Below the pieces are notes generated by a model, which saw only the letters and a program-made list of their open reading frames with translations, made no database searches and was not told the DNA's origin. A DNA stretch of 21,147 nucleotides, from assembly GCA_964442285.1 (NCBI GenBank), contig CAYTZH010000061.1, forward strand, positions 1 through 21,147. The letters are read 5' to 3'. The stretch comes from CAYTZH01 sp964442285 (GTDB lineage Bacteria; Myxococcota_A; UBA9160; JAFDET01). Shown here piece by piece: positions 20,667 to 21,147 of the stretch. Both the position numbers and the translations under genes were made by a program. Numbering within the stretch: the stretch's first letter is position 1; every line of letters starts with the position of its first letter.

Positions 20667-21147
20667 GCACGCAGAAGGCCACCAACCTCACCTGGCACGA
20701 GGGGCAGGTGAGCCGGACGGACCGCGAGCGGCTGCTCCACCAGCGGGGGGCGACCATCTGGCTGACGGGCCTCTCCGGCTCCGGCAAGTCCACCATCGCC
20801 GTCGCGGCCGAGCGGGCCCTGATGCAGCGCGGCCACCTCACCTACATCCTCGACGGCGACAACGTCCGCCACGGCCTGAACAAGAACCTGGGGTTCTCTC
20901 CCGACGACCGGACCGAGAACATCCGCCGGATCGGCGAGGTGGCCAGGCTCTTCACCGATGCCGGCCTGGTGGTGCTGACCTCCTTCATCTCTCCCTATCG
21001 GGCCGACCGCGACGCGGTGCGGGCCCTGATGGGAGAGGGCGATTTCCTCGAGGTCTACGTCTCGGCCTCCCTGGAGACCTGCGAGGGCCGCGACGTGAAG
21101 GGGCTCTACAAGAAGGCCCGCGCCGGCGAGATCCCCGAGTTCACCGG
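20663..21147 (+). CDS. cysC: Adenylylsulfate kinase CysC, 3' end cut by window edge
   Basis: The first 161 residues of an APS kinase, which phosphorylates adenosine 5'-phosphosulfate to PAPS for sulfate assimilation or sulfation. Landmarks: the leader TNLTWHEGQVSRTDRERLL, the P-loop GATIWLTGLSGSGKST (GLSGSGKST near 36-44), YILDGDNVRHGLNKNLGFS, DDRTENIRRIGEVARLF, VLTSFISPYRADRD and FLEVYVSASLETCEGRDVKGLY. Family length is about 200, so only the end is missing unless it is fused to another domain. There is no N-terminal sulfurylase domain, so it is not a CysN-CysC fusion at that end. Its ATG overlaps the desulfurase stop. Confidence 0.95.
   Translation, partial: MSTQKATNLTWHEGQVSRTDRERLLHQRGATIWLTGLSGSGKSTIAVAAERALMQRGHLTYILDGDNVRHGLNKNLGFSPDDRTENIRRIGEVARLFTDAGLVVLTSFISPYRADRDAVRALMGEGDFLEVYVSASLETCEGRDVKGLYKKARAGEIPEFT

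Overview
This is a high-GC chromosomal window from a Gram-negative bacterium. Outer-envelope features (an EnvC-type amidase activator, a PEP-CTERM protein, System I cytochrome c maturation) and the order xseA-xseB-ispA-dxs-tlyA suggest a deltaproteobacterial-type lineage such as Myxococcota, Desulfobacterota or Binatota. Coenzyme F420 genes and a Cys-type CcmE fit that guess but do not settle it. A run of exactly 100 N shows a draft or metagenome assembly. No tRNA, rRNA, CRISPR array, transposase or phage gene was seen; nearly all the DNA is coding.

Layout. (1) 1-1228, minus: ccmE then ccmF (cut by the window edge), cytochrome c maturation. (2) 1343-3126, plus: a class I/II aminotransferase overlapping the GTPase gene engB. 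(3) 3130-6209, minus: a tightly coupled operon, DUF4124 exported protein, cofD, cofC, cofE, the last three building and glutamylating F420. Its 5' end carries a 41-bp tandem duplication that creates a 14-codon leader ORF. (4) 6443-8664, plus: an exported beta-propeller-like protein and a PEP-CTERM lamin-tail-like protein. (5) 8932-12387, plus: a small conserved protein, ftsE, ftsX and an envC-like gene, a cell-division cluster in which FtsEX would control an inactive LytM-domain activator; the assembly gap lies at the ftsX/envC junction inside a 24-bp tandem repeat. (6) 12550-15260, plus: ctpA protease and xseA. (7) 15325-19047, plus: xseB, ispA, dxs, tlyA (exonuclease VII small subunit and isoprenoid precursor synthesis), each overlapping the next. 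(8) 19091-end, plus: an A-type Fe-S carrier, an IscS-type cysteine desulfurase and the start of cysC (APS kinase).

Two themes stand out. First, many genes are coupled by 1-4 bp stop/start overlaps, and three genes (xseA, tlyA, cysteine desulfurase) need a non-standard start codon (CTG, CTG, GTC) if they are to keep their conserved N-termini. Second, several promoter-like pairs of the form TTGAC(g/c)-N16/17-TACNNT or similar sit only 6-10 nt before the start codon, suggesting leaderless or nearly leaderless transcripts. Most genes are housekeeping; the less-described parts are the beta-propeller/PEP-CTERM pair, the small protein in front of ftsE, a CcmE with Cys and Phe at the haem-binding positions, and an IspA lacking a usual C-terminal segment.
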